This document shows, one piece after another, positions 18,299 through 26,924 of a stretch of DNA of 64,000 nt. Under the pieces are notes generated by a model that did not search any database, was not told the DNA's origin, and saw only the letters and a list, made by a program, of their open reading frames with translations. The translations under genes were made by a program, and so were the position numbers. Position 1 is the first letter of the stretch; each line of letters starts with the position of its first letter. Source of the DNA: Paraburkholderia sp. BCC1884 (GTDB lineage: Bacteria > Pseudomonadota > Gammaproteobacteria > Burkholderiales > Burkholderiaceae); contig NZ_CAAJGL010000068.1 in the NCBI RefSeq assembly GCF_900996225.1, forward strand, positions 1,178,001 through 1,242,000. The letters run 5' to 3'.

Positions 18299-18901
18299 AT
18301 GCGGTCCGTTCTCATTCGCGGCGGAGTGGTGGTCGATGCGGACGCTGAACAGCGCGCCGATGTGCTCTGTGCTGACGGTTGCGTCGTCGCTGTTGGCGGC
18401 GACCTGCAGGCTCCGACTCAGAGCCACGTCATCAACGCAGGCGGCGCATGCGCGACGTCTGGCGGTATCGACCCGTACACCGAGATGCAGTTGCCGTTTA
18501 TGGGCACGGTGATCGCCTACGATTTCTTCACAGGGACGGTTGCGGGACTCGCGGGAGGCACGACCTCCATTAACGGCTGTGTCATTCCCCGTCCGAAGCA
18601 GCCCTTGGTTGACGTGTATCGCACTTGGCGCGGATGGCCGGAAAAATCTACTGCGGGCTACTGGTTTCACGTAGCTGTGACGTGGTGGGATGAGAGCGTT
18701 CACGTGGACATGGAACAACTCGTACGCAAAGGGGGCACAAACGGATTCAAACACTTTATGGCCTACAAGAATGCAATCATGGCTGACGACGAAGTGATGG
18801 TGAAGAGCTTCACGCGCGCGTTGGAGTTCTCAACGACGTTCCGGATAACAAAGCGGCGTAACGAGTTCTCTGCGCGGCCCGCTGTAGTGAGGTCGATATG
18901 A
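18299..18901 (+). pseudogene. Truncated dihydropyrimidinase/hydantoinase with lost metal ligands
   Basis: The N-terminal 200 residues match dihydropyrimidinases: VLIRGGVVVDADAEQRADVL, QLPFMGTV, DFFTGT, AGLAGGTT, FHVAVTWWD and GFKHFMAYKNAIMADDE, the last carrying the Lys that is carboxylated in active enzymes. Family members have about 480 residues, so more than half is missing after ALEFSTT, including the remaining metal ligands. The H-x-H metal motif after GGIDP is also changed: PHTHM is expected, PYTEM is found. It cannot be an active hydrolase. AGGAG precedes ATG 18299, and its stop overlaps the cofG start (ATGA), so it may survive as a translated leader for cofG. Confidence 0.8.
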
Positions 18902-20070
18902 GCACAATCACCCGCGAAGAAGCGTACGCGCTCGGCGGCGCTTGCGGCCTGCAGTTCGAGGAACTGAAGGCGCGCGCAACTCAGAAGCGCGAGGCGGCTT
19001 GGGGGCGCACCGTTACTTACTCGCGAAAAGTGTTCGTGCCGCTCACCAATCTGTGTCGAGACAAGTGCGGCTACTGCACGTTCGCGAAGGAGCCGGGTAC
19101 GCCAGGGGCGGGCTATCTAACGCCGGAGCAGGTGTTGGCAATAGTCCGTCGTGGCGAAGCACTTGGATGCAAGGAGGCGCTCTTTTCGCTCGGCGAGAAA
19201 CCGGAGTTGCTGCATCCGCAGGCCAAGGAGATGCTTGCTACGCTAGGTTACGCGACGACGATCGACTACGTGATTGCGATGTGCGAGCTTGTACTGAGAA
19301 AAAGTGCGCTCGTTCCCCACGTGAATGCCGGCACGCTCGACCAGAGTGAGGTCCGTCGGGTGAAGGCCGTTGCTGGCAGCGCCGGCATCATGCTCGAGAC
19401 CGTCAGTCGCCGGCTGATCGGTCGCGGGCAGGCACACTTTGCCTGCCCGGACAAAGTGCCTGTTCAGCGCCTGCGCACCCTTGCACGTGCAGGCGAGGCT
19501 AGTCTGCCAATGACCACAGGCATTCTCATCGGTATCGGAGAAACCTGGGTCGAACGCGTGGATAGCTTGATGACGATTGCGGCGTTGCATGAGCAGTACG
19601 GACATATTCAGGAAGTTATTGTCCAGAACTTCCGCGCGAAGTCAGGCACGCTCATGGCGCATTGCCCTGAGCCGGATATGGACGACATGCTACGCACGAC
19701 CGCTGTCGCACGCCTTCTGTTGCCGTCGACTATCTCCCTACAGGCGCCGCCAAACCTCAACGAATCGTTCGAGCAATACCTGCTCGCTGGAATCAACGAT
19801 TTTGGCGGGATTTCTCCGGCTACTGCCGACCACATCAATCCGGAGCGCGCGTGGCCCGCAGTCGATGAGATTGCGCACCGGAGCTCAAAGCTTGGCATGC
19901 AGCTTGTCGAGCGCCTGACGGCCTATCCAGCTTTTCTACATCCACGACAGGTTGCTCGCTTCTTCGGTCCGAAGCCGCTGGTTGCATTGGCATCGCTTGC
20001 ACGTAACGACGGTCATGCTCGTCATCAGGCGCACCCCGGGCTGCAATCGAAAATGGAGGTCCTCGTATGA
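18898..20070 (+). CDS. cofG: FO synthase subunit 1, radical SAM (CofG)
   Basis: A 390-residue radical-SAM enzyme, 7,8-didemethyl-8-hydroxy-5-deazariboflavin (FO) synthase subunit CofG. The cluster motif C53-x3-C57-x2-C60 (CRDKCGYC) is present, with FVPLTNLC before it and FAKEPGTPGAGYLTPEQV after it, both typical of CofG. Together with CofH it joins a tyrosine-derived unit to a ribityl-uracil intermediate of riboflavin synthesis to form FO, the chromophore of F420. Its ATG overlaps the stop of the hydantoinase remnant, and its stop overlaps cofH (ATGA). In mycobacteria the two halves are fused (FbiC); here they are separate. Confidence 0.94.
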   Translation: MSTITREEAYALGGACGLQFEELKARATQKREAAWGRTVTYSRKVFVPLTNLCRDKCGYCTFAKEPGTPGAGYLTPEQVLAIVRRGEALGCKEALFSLGEKPELLHPQAKEMLATLGYATTIDYVIAMCELVLRKSALVPHVNAGTLDQSEVRRVKAVAGSAGIMLETVSRRLIGRGQAHFACPDKVPVQRLRTLARAGEASLPMTTGILIGIGETWVERVDSLMTIAALHEQYGHIQEVIVQNFRAKSGTLMAHCPEPDMDDMLRTTAVARLLLPSTISLQAPPNLNESFEQYLLAGINDFGGISPATADHINPERAWPAVDEIAHRSSKLGMQLVERLTAYPAFLHPRQVARFFGPKPLVALASLARNDGHARHQAHPGLQSKMEVLV

Positions 20071-21347
20071 AAGCGCTGTCCTTTGCTGACCTTGTCCCTG
20101 CTAGCGGCGCGAGGATTGAAACAGTGTTGTCCACGGCGTCAGCCGGCTCGAGGCGAATCCTCGATCGCACGCTCGCCGGCAACGAACTCGATGTAAGCGG
20201 TGCCGAAATGTTGCTTGCGGCGCGTGATGTCGATGTGCCATCTATCGCAGCAGCGGCAGATGCAGTTCGGAAAGCACGTTGTGGCGACGCGGTGAGCTTC
20301 GTCGTAACACGCAACATCAACTTTACGAACGTGTGCTACATGGGTTGCCGGTTCTGCGGATTCGCGAAACGTCGTGAAAGCTCCAGCGCCTATTGGCTCT
20401 CCTTTGACGAAGTTGCTGATCGGGCGCAGGTTGCGTGGGACAGAGGCGCCACAGAAGTCTGCATGCAAGGCGGTCTCCACCCGGACCTCCCGCTGACCTA
20501 CTATCGCGACGTGCTGCTGGCGGTCAAACAGCAGGTGCCCGGGATACATGTCCATGCGTTTTCCCCGTTTGAGGTCTGGTTTGGCGCGCGCAAACGCAAG
20601 ATGCCCATCAATGTATTTCTGGCCGAGCTCAAAGAAGCGGGGTTGGGTTCCATTCCGGGTACTGCGGCCGAAATTCTGGACACGGAGGTTCGACAACAAC
20701 TCACACGGGACAAACTCTCCGCAGCTGCGTGGGAAGAAACCATCCGTGCCGCACATTCCATAGGTCTTCGCAGTACGTCTACGATGATGTACGGCCACAT
20801 CGATACTCCGCGGCACTGGGCCGCGCACATCGACCGGCTGCGTAACATTCAGAAGGACACAGGTGGTTTCACCGAGTTCGTACCGCTTGGCTTTGTTCAC
20901 TCGGAGGCACCGCTTTATGTTGAAAAACGTATTCCCGGCGTACGCCCTGGCGCGACTCCCGCGGAGCATATCAAGATTCATGCCGTTGCACGCCTGATGC
21001 TGTCCGGGTGGATAGACAACATTCAGGTTTCGTGGGTGAAGCTCGGCGCCGACGCCTCTCAAGTGCTACTACACGCAGGCGTAAATGACCTGGGTGGAAC
21101 GTTGATGGATGAAACCATCTCGCGCTCTGCAGGCTCCTCGCACGGGGAAGAAGTCACGGCGTTTGAGATGGTGCAACTTATCAGGGATGCCGGCCGCGAT
21201 CCGGTACGTCGTTCGACGCTTTATCACACGCTTGAGGACTACCGCGACCACGACCCGGTCGATATGTCCACGCTTAAGCCTCGCGCTCAAAGTCCGATAC
21301 GGTTTATCGACTATCACCAGCCAGTTCTGGGAGCCGGCAATGTTTAA
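20067..21347 (+). CDS. cofH: FO synthase subunit 2, radical SAM (CofH)
   Basis: A 426-residue radical-SAM enzyme, the second FO synthase subunit. The motif C90-x3-C94-x2-C97 (CYMGCRFCGF) is intact. Further family features are EVCMQGGLHPDLPLTYYRD, HVHAFSPFEV, GLGSIPGTAAEILD, TSTMMYGHIDTPRHW and DLGGTLMDE. CofH links tyrosine to 5-amino-6-ribitylamino-uracil, the step before CofG. It overlaps cofG by 4 bases and cofD by 8, implying coupled translation of an intact F420 pathway. Confidence 0.94.
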   Translation: MKALSFADLVPASGARIETVLSTASAGSRRILDRTLAGNELDVSGAEMLLAARDVDVPSIAAAADAVRKARCGDAVSFVVTRNINFTNVCYMGCRFCGFAKRRESSSAYWLSFDEVADRAQVAWDRGATEVCMQGGLHPDLPLTYYRDVLLAVKQQVPGIHVHAFSPFEVWFGARKRKMPINVFLAELKEAGLGSIPGTAAEILDTEVRQQLTRDKLSAAAWEETIRAAHSIGLRSTSTMMYGHIDTPRHWAAHIDRLRNIQKDTGGFTEFVPLGFVHSEAPLYVEKRIPGVRPGATPAEHIKIHAVARLMLSGWIDNIQVSWVKLGADASQVLLHAGVNDLGGTLMDETISRSAGSSHGEEVTAFEMVQLIRDAGRDPVRRSTLYHTLEDYRDHDPVDMSTLKPRAQSPIRFIDYHQPVLGAGNV

Positions 21348-22317
21348 ACGTGAACCTAAGGTCGTGCTACTTGCCGGCGGTGTCGGCGGTGCACGGATGG
21401 CGCGGGGGCTTGTAGGAAGTCTGCCAGCCGGAAGCCTCTCCGTAGTCGTCAACATCGGTGACGATGAGCACTTTCATGGGCTGACGGTATGTCCGGACGT
21501 CGATACCGTGACGTACACCTTGGGTGGGCTCATACATGCACAGCAGGGTTGGGGTGTCGCGGGAGACACGGCAAATGCTCTTGGGATGCTTCGTAAGCTC
21601 GGTGCGTCCAATACTTGGATGCATCTAGGTGACGCGGATATCGGAGTGCACCTTTTTCGAGCCCAGTGTCTGGCTTCAGGCGAAACCCTCACCGCGGTTA
21701 CTGCACGAATAACGCATGCACTCAATGTACAGGCAACGATTCTTCCTGCCAGTGACGACCCTGCGCCAACTCTTGTGGATACCGACCAAGGGGTGATGCG
21801 TTTTCAGCAGTGGTTTGTGCGGCACCGTGCGCAGCCTACCGTTCGCGCTCTTCGCTATGTTACCGAACAGGCACGGGTGTCGCCCGCGGTAGCGGCCGCG
21901 CTGGCTGAGGCAGACCTCGTCGTTATCGCGCCGTCGAATCCGCTCCTGTCCATCTATCCGATGCTTAAACTGCCAGGCTTCAGCGAGGCACTCAAGACAA
22001 CCCGTGCCAAGCATATCGCGGTCTCTCCACTTATAGGCGGTAAGGCTGTAAAGGGGCCGCTCGCCCAAATGCTGGTGGACCTACGTGTAGGAAGCGGCAA
22101 CGAGGCCGTCGCGAGACTCTACGGTGACCTTTTGGATGGTTTCGTCATCGACGAAGCAGATGCGCGGGACGTTAGCGTCGTGACAGCCGCGGGTGTACCT
22201 CAAGTGATTGTCGGGGCAACGCGAATGGACGACCGTCAGAAGGCCACGCAGCTCGCTCGGACGGTCCTGCAGGCTGGTGGACTTCGCCAAGAGCACCTGG
22301 CGCCGGAGGAGGTATGA
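21340..22317 (+). CDS. cofD: Phospho-lactyl/glyceryl transferase of F420 synthesis (CofD)
   Basis: A 325-residue CofD family protein that transfers a phospho-organic acid from its GDP/GPP-activated form to FO, making dehydro-F420-0 or F420-0. The N-terminus VVLLAGGVGGARMARGL and NIGDDEHFHGLTVCPDVDTV are hallmark CofD segments; later IAPSNPLLSIYPML and SPLIGGKAVKGP are also conserved. ATG 21340 is chosen because MFKREPKVVLLAGG is the usual start. A longer frame exists upstream but only overlaps cofH. In some Paraburkholderia the activated acid is 3-phosphoglycerate, giving 3PG-F420; that may apply here (inference). Confidence 0.93.
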   Translation: MFKREPKVVLLAGGVGGARMARGLVGSLPAGSLSVVVNIGDDEHFHGLTVCPDVDTVTYTLGGLIHAQQGWGVAGDTANALGMLRKLGASNTWMHLGDADIGVHLFRAQCLASGETLTAVTARITHALNVQATILPASDDPAPTLVDTDQGVMRFQQWFVRHRAQPTVRALRYVTEQARVSPAVAAALAEADLVVIAPSNPLLSIYPMLKLPGFSEALKTTRAKHIAVSPLIGGKAVKGPLAQMLVDLRVGSGNEAVARLYGDLLDGFVIDEADARDVSVVTAAGVPQVIVGATRMDDRQKATQLARTVLQAGGLRQEHLAPEEV

Positions 22318-23081
22318 GGACCCTCGTGGCCGTTCCGATGAAAGACTTGAGGTCTGCGAAATCCCGGCTTGTGCCACAGTTGGATTCGATGCAAAGAAAA
22401 CGTGTCGCACTTTGTCTTTTTAGCCGAGGCCAGGAATTCCTGTCGCGGGAGTTCCCGGAACTCGAGCGCCTCGTGGTGACGCCTTGCCCGCTCGTCACGC
22501 GTTTGGCCCTTGAATACCGGGTTGCGGTGTTGCAAGAAACGAACTTGAGCGATCAGCCCAATCCGATCGCCACACAACGAGGGCAAGCGGGCCTTAACCA
22601 CGCAGCGCTTCTTGCTTTGACGCGTGCGCGCACAACGGGGTGCGATTGGTTGTTGATGTTGCCTGGCGACCTGCCTCATTTGTTCGCCCAGGAATTCCAG
22701 CAACTTCTCTCGTTGCGCGAGCCCCGACGGGCGACCGTGGTGGCGTCGCGTGACGGCGGCACAAATGCGTTGTTGTTGCCGGTGAGCGCGATGCCGCGGG
22801 AATGGACATTCGACTACGGCGACGCTTCCGCTGAGCGTCACGCCACGTTGCTGGAGCAGGAATGTCTCTCTGTCACGCGGCTAAATTTGCCGGCACTCGC
22901 ACACGACGTAGATACGGTCGAAGACTACGCGCAGCTTGCTAGCTGGTGGCAGGGCGCTGGAGAGGGTGCTCTTTCTGGCTTCGATTCGAACGGTGATGTG
23001 GGCGCCCGTGTGAGCGTCGTTCATCCCGTCGTGCAATCAGGACCTCAACTTCTACCGCGAGTGAGAGGGCGTCATGCGTGA
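22314..23081 (+). CDS. cofC: Guanylyltransferase of F420 synthesis (CofC)
   Basis: A 255-residue nucleotidyltransferase-like protein. VAVPMKDLRSAKSRLVPQLD at the N-terminus and LLMLPGDLPHL, GGTNALLLP and HDVDTVEDYAQL later are typical of CofC/FbiD. It activates 2-phospholactate, phosphoenolpyruvate or 3-phosphoglycerate with GTP for CofD. Its start overlaps the cofD stop (ATGA) and its stop overlaps cofE. The C-terminus extends about 45 residues beyond the usual DVDTVED end. Substrate choice cannot be read from the sequence. Confidence 0.92.
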   Translation: MRTLVAVPMKDLRSAKSRLVPQLDSMQRKRVALCLFSRGQEFLSREFPELERLVVTPCPLVTRLALEYRVAVLQETNLSDQPNPIATQRGQAGLNHAALLALTRARTTGCDWLLMLPGDLPHLFAQEFQQLLSLREPRRATVVASRDGGTNALLLPVSAMPREWTFDYGDASAERHATLLEQECLSVTRLNLPALAHDVDTVEDYAQLASWWQGAGEGALSGFDSNGDVGARVSVVHPVVQSGPQLLPRVRGRHA

Positions 23082-23853
23082 ACCCTCCGGCGTTGAGGTG
23101 TTTGCCTTGCACGGCATCCCTGAAGTGCAACCGTCGGACGACATCGCTGGCTTTATCGTGGAAGCCATGGAAAGAGCGGGGCGCACTTGGCAGTCCTCAG
23201 ACATAGTAGTTGTTGCTCAGAAGATTGTCTCTAAGGCGGAGAACAGGTTACGCGATATTGCCGACATTGAGCCCGGACCAAAAGCTATCGAGATATCTGA
23301 GGCGAGTGGAAAAGATGCACGCAAGGTCCAAGCCATCCTTGATGAAAGCACGGAAGTGCTCCGTGTTGTCCGTTGTAAGCCAGACGGGATAGTGATCGCG
23401 CGGCATAAGTGCGGCTGGGTGTGCGCGAACGCGGGCATCGATGAGAGCAACCTTGGAGGCAGGACACAGCAGTTACTTCTTTTGCCAGTTGACCCTGATG
23501 CGAGCGCCCAAGGCATCGCCGCTGGTATCGAGGCGAGGACGCGGGTCAGGCCTGGTGTAGTTATCACGGACACGTTCGGACGTCCTTGGCGTCGCGGTCT
23601 TGTGAATGTCGCGATTGGTCTTTCTGACGTTGCTCCCATGATCGACTGGGTGGGGCAGAAGGACGCATTTGGCCGGGAGTTACAAGTGTCGCAACAGGCT
23701 TTGGCAGACGAGATTGCCGCAGCTAGCGGCCTTTTGATGCCCAAGGATGCGGCGACCCCGGCAGTCGTGTTTCGCGGATTGCAATGGCGTGCAGACCCGG
23801 ACGCTAACGCGCGTCGGTACGTGCGCCCCCTAAATGAGGACCTTTTCAAATGA
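23074..23853 (+). CDS. cofE: F420-0:gamma-glutamyl ligase (CofE)
   Basis: A 259-residue CofE, which adds the gamma-linked glutamate tail to F420-0 with GTP. Characteristic segments are [53 protein letters not shown] and [10 protein letters not shown]. It lacks the C-terminal nitroreductase-like domain found in mycobacterial FbiB, so reduction of a dehydro-precursor, if needed, must be done by another protein. It overlaps cofC and the following reductase gene by 8 and 4 bases. Confidence 0.93.
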   Translation: MREPSGVEVFALHGIPEVQPSDDIAGFIVEAMERAGRTWQSSDIVVVAQKIVSKAENRLRDIADIEPGPKAIEISEASGKDARKVQAILDESTEVLRVVRCKPDGIVIARHKCGWVCANAGIDESNLGGRTQQLLLLPVDPDASAQGIAAGIEARTRVRPGVVITDTFGRPWRRGLVNVAIGLSDVAPMIDWVGQKDAFGRELQVSQQALADEIAAASGLLMPKDAATPAVVFRGLQWRADPDANARRYVRPLNEDLFK

Positions 23854-24533
23854 CTATTGCAATTCTTGGTGGTACTGGCCCTCAGGGGCAAGGCCTGGCA
23901 AAACGATTCGCCCTCGCTGGTGTCCCGGTTGCACTCGGCTCACGTGACGCGCAGCGCGCTATGGAGATAGCGAATGAGCTGAACGCTTCTCTCGATGGTC
24001 ACGGCTCGTTTGCTCGCGTTAGGGGATTGTCGAATGAAGACGCTGTGGCGCAAGCGGACCGCATCGTCGTCCTTGCCGTGCCTTATGCGGCACACGACGC
24101 GACACTCCAGTCCGTGGCCGAAGGATTAAGCAACAAGATCCTGGTCGACATCGTGGTGCCGCTTGCACCGGGCAACGCCCGAGCAGTGGCGATGCCGCCC
24201 GAAGGCTCTGCAACCGAAGCTGCTCAAAAACTGCTCGGCGAGTCTGTGCCGGTCGTGGGAGCGCTTCATAACGTGTCGGCCCACACGCTCAATCACCTCG
24301 AAGAGCGTATCAATTGCGACGTACTCGTCGTTGGTAACCAGGACGGCGCAAAGGAAGAAGTCGTTGCGTTGATTGAAAAATTGAAAGTGAACGTCTACGA
24401 CGCTGGCCCGGCGACTTCGGCTCGATGTGTCGAAGCTATTACCCCCATCCTGATTCGGTTGAATATCAGCAAGAGGGTGCCGTTCAGTCACGCAGGCATC
24501 CGCATCTGGGCACCAGGCGCCCACACGGCCTGA
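23850..24533 (+). CDS. fno: NADPH:F420 oxidoreductase (Fno-like)
   Basis: A 227-residue NADPH-dependent F420 reductase. The N-terminal Rossmann motif is [13 protein letters not shown], followed by GSRDAQRA, where the Ser-Arg contacts the 2'-phosphate of [14 protein letters not shown] and the C-terminal SHAGIRIW are typical of Fno. It moves hydride between NADPH and F420. Encoded directly after cofE and before an F420-type LLM oxidoreductase and a transhydrogenase, it probably supplies F420H2 in this cell. Confidence 0.9.
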   Translation: MTIAILGGTGPQGQGLAKRFALAGVPVALGSRDAQRAMEIANELNASLDGHGSFARVRGLSNEDAVAQADRIVVLAVPYAAHDATLQSVAEGLSNKILVDIVVPLAPGNARAVAMPPEGSATEAAQKLLGESVPVVGALHNVSAHTLNHLEERINCDVLVVGNQDGAKEEVVALIEKLKVNVYDAGPATSARCVEAITPILIRLNISKRVPFSHAGIRIWAPGAHTA

Positions 24534-24569
24534 TTTGCCCGCCATTTTCACGATAAACAAGGAGTAAGC

Positions 24570-25580
24570 ATGGAATTCGGAATCTGTTTCAAAGGGTTTG
24601 TCGATGCCGACCGGGCACGCTATCTCGTCCGCATGGCAGAGCACGCTGGATTCAGTTACTGCTGGTTTTACGACTCGCATATTCTGTGGCGTGAAGCATA
24701 TCCGGCAATGGCGATGCTGATGGAGCATACGAAAAAAATGCGTTTCGGGCCGCTTGTCACCAATCCGGACGTGCGCGACTGGTCGCTTGCGGCATCGCTT
24801 TTCGGTTCACTCGCGAAGCAAAGCGGCGGTCGATTCGAAATCGCGGTAGGCCGCGGCGACAGTTCGCGACGCGTGATGGGCAACAAGCCGGCTTCGCTGG
24901 AGCGAGTGGCAGAGTTCGTGTACAAGGTCAAGGCCATGGTGCGTGGAGAGGAGGTGACCTACGAGGGCTGTCCGAACCCGGTGAAATTCCCCTGGTCTGT
25001 CGGCTACGACATGCCGGCATGGATCGGCGCATACGGCCCACTCGCGCTCAAGTGCGCTGGAGAGCATGCCGAAGGCGTTGTGCTGCAGATCGCAGAGCCT
25101 GGCCTGTGCAAATGGTTCGCGGACCAGTGCAAGACGGCAGCCAGCGCCAGCGGCCGTGAGCCGGGGAAATTCCGTGTAATGGCGGCAGCGCCCGCGTACT
25201 TCGGTACGCTGGAAGAAGGCATCGAGGCGACGAAGTGGTTCCCAGCCATGGTCGGCAACCATGTGGCCGATATTGTCGAAAAGTATGGCAAGGATAGCGA
25301 CCTCGTCCCTCACAGTCTCACGAGCTACGTCGAGAAGCGCAGAGGGTACGACTACTCGAAGCACGGCCAGAGCGATAACCCGTACCTCGACTTCATTACA
25401 CCGGACGTGGTGCAGTCCTTCTGCGTGCTTGGCCAGCCCAAGGACCACATCCGCAAACTCAATCAGCTCAAGGAAGCCGGTGTCACCCAGTTCAACATCT
25501 ACCTCGACAACGGTGATGAAGAAAACATCATCTCGACATATGGGCGAGAAGTGATTCCCGCTTTTGCCGGCAACGCGTAA
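24570..25580 (+). CDS. F420-dependent LLM-class oxidoreductase (CPS_4043-like)
   Basis: A 336-residue luciferase-like (LLM) TIM-barrel oxidoreductase related to methylene-tetrahydromethanopterin reductase (Mer). Visible are WFYDSHILWREAYPAM, GPLVTNPDVRD, GGRFEIAVGRGDSSRR and PAWIGAYGPLALKCAGEHA, common to F420-binding LLM enzymes. AAGGAG lies just before the ATG. It follows the F420 synthesis genes and fno by 36 bases and precedes an M20 carbamoyl hydrolase, which suggests it reduces a ring whose opened product the hydrolase processes. I recall a TIGRFAM subfamily (CPS_4043) that fits; the substrate is not established. Confidence 0.85.
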   Translation: MEFGICFKGFVDADRARYLVRMAEHAGFSYCWFYDSHILWREAYPAMAMLMEHTKKMRFGPLVTNPDVRDWSLAASLFGSLAKQSGGRFEIAVGRGDSSRRVMGNKPASLERVAEFVYKVKAMVRGEEVTYEGCPNPVKFPWSVGYDMPAWIGAYGPLALKCAGEHAEGVVLQIAEPGLCKWFADQCKTAASASGREPGKFRVMAAAPAYFGTLEEGIEATKWFPAMVGNHVADIVEKYGKDSDLVPHSLTSYVEKRRGYDYSKHGQSDNPYLDFITPDVVQSFCVLGQPKDHIRKLNQLKEAGVTQFNIYLDNGDEENIISTYGREVIPAFAGNA

Positions 25581-25683
25581 CGCGCTGTCGGGCGCAGTCG
25601 ATAAAGGAAATCTGCTATGAGCAGTGATGCATTGACGGACGAAAACTCTGTCGATCAACCAGGAGCGTCTGTGGGATTCGCTC

Positions 25684-26877
25684 ATGGAACTGGCGTCAAT
25701 TGGTGCGACGCCAAAAGGCGGCGTGAAGCGCCTTGCTTTGACAGATCTGGACAAGCGCGGTCGCGACAAGGTTGTCTCGTGGGCAAAGGCGGCTGGCCTT
25801 TCGGTGAGCGTCGACCAGATTGGCAACATCTTCATGCGTCGTCAGGGCACAAACCCGAAGCTGCCGCCTGTCATGACCGGCAGTCACATCGACACCCAGC
25901 CGACCGGCGGGAAGTTCGATGGGAACTACGGCGTACTGGCCGGGCTTGAGGTCGTCCGAACACTGAACGAACTATGCATTCAGACGGAGGCGCCCATTGA
26001 AGTCGCGATCTGGACTAACGAGGAAGGCTCTCGTTTCGTGCCGGTCATGATGGGGTCTGGCGTTTTCTGTGGCGCGTTCACGCTCGACTATGCTTACTCC
26101 ATGAAAGACACGGACGGTTGCAGCGTCCGGGATGAACTCGAACGCATCGGTTATCTCGGCCCGGATGTGTGCGGAAATCACCCGATCGGCTCTTATTTTG
26201 AAGCACACATCGAACAGGGGCCTGTGCTGGAGGACGCGGACCGTGTGATTGGCGTAGTGCCCGCGGTACTGGGGCTGTCCTGGTACGACTGCGTTGTGAC
26301 GGGCGTCGAGTCGCACGCGGGGCCGACGCCGATGCCATTGAGAAGAGATGCGCTTCAGGCTGCGACGGTTTTGATGCAGGAAATTGTAGCCATCGCGAAC
26401 CGATATGCGCCTGGTGGACGTGGCACAGTCGGGTTCGTGCAGGTATTTCCGAACAGCCGGAACGTCATTCCAGGTGAGGTGCATTTCTCCATCGATCTGC
26501 GCAATGAAACCGCGGAGCGACTCGACAAGATGCACGATGAACTCCTTGGCTGCATTTCCGCGGTACAGGCGAGTCGGGAAGTGAAGATTTCGCTCGAACG
26601 CGTATCCCATTTTCCGCCATGCCCGTTCGACGCAACGTGCGTGAGCGCCGTGCGCACTGCAACGGAACGGCTCGGCTATTCCCACATGGATGTTGTGTCC
26701 GGCGCCGGCCACGACGCTATCTATGTCGCAAGGGTGGCGCCAGCTACGATGATTTTTGTGCCCTGCAAGAATGGCATTAGCCACAACGAGATCGAGGATG
26801 CTCGCGCAGACCATCTTGGTGCCGGGTGCAACGTCCTGCTGTACGCGATGTTGGAAAGGGCGGCAGTCGCAAAGTAG
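25684..26877 (+). CDS. M20 Zn-dependent amidohydrolase (beta-ureidopropionase/carbamoylase type), frameshift near start
   Basis: A metal-dependent hydrolase of the allantoate amidohydrolase / N-carbamoyl-beta-alanine amidase group. Metal-site segments are intact: TGSHIDTQPTGGKFDG, NEEGSRF, HIEQGP and the late SHNE. It would release ammonia and CO2 from an N-carbamoyl amino acid such as N-carbamoyl-beta-alanine. The conserved opening NQERLWDSLMELASIGATP starts before ATG 25684, in the same frame but without a start codon. A well-placed ATG with AAAGGAAA upstream (25617) is one base out of frame. Removing one A from the run at 25642-25645 would join them. The gene is therefore either recently frameshifted, misread, or started internally at 25684. 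Confidence 0.85.
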   Translation: MELASIGATPKGGVKRLALTDLDKRGRDKVVSWAKAAGLSVSVDQIGNIFMRRQGTNPKLPPVMTGSHIDTQPTGGKFDGNYGVLAGLEVVRTLNELCIQTEAPIEVAIWTNEEGSRFVPVMMGSGVFCGAFTLDYAYSMKDTDGCSVRDELERIGYLGPDVCGNHPIGSYFEAHIEQGPVLEDADRVIGVVPAVLGLSWYDCVVTGVESHAGPTPMPLRRDALQAATVLMQEIVAIANRYAPGGRGTVGFVQVFPNSRNVIPGEVHFSIDLRNETAERLDKMHDELLGCISAVQASREVKISLERVSHFPPCPFDATCVSAVRTATERLGYSHMDVVSGAGHDAIYVARVAPATMIFVPCKNGISHNEIEDARADHLGAGCNVLLYAMLERAAVAK

Positions 26878-26924
26878 ACGGGCATTTCCGACGTAAGTCT
26901 GACTATTTCAATGGAGGAGTCATC

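Noticed and set aside
23074..23853. Bifunctional FbiB-type ligase
   Set aside because: The protein ends after the CofE domain; the nitroreductase-like C-terminal domain is absent.
24570..25580. RutA-type pyrimidine monooxygenase as identity of the LLM protein
   Set aside because: Length, the Mer-like segments and the location in an F420 operon fit an F420-dependent LLM enzyme. RutB and RutC genes are also missing.
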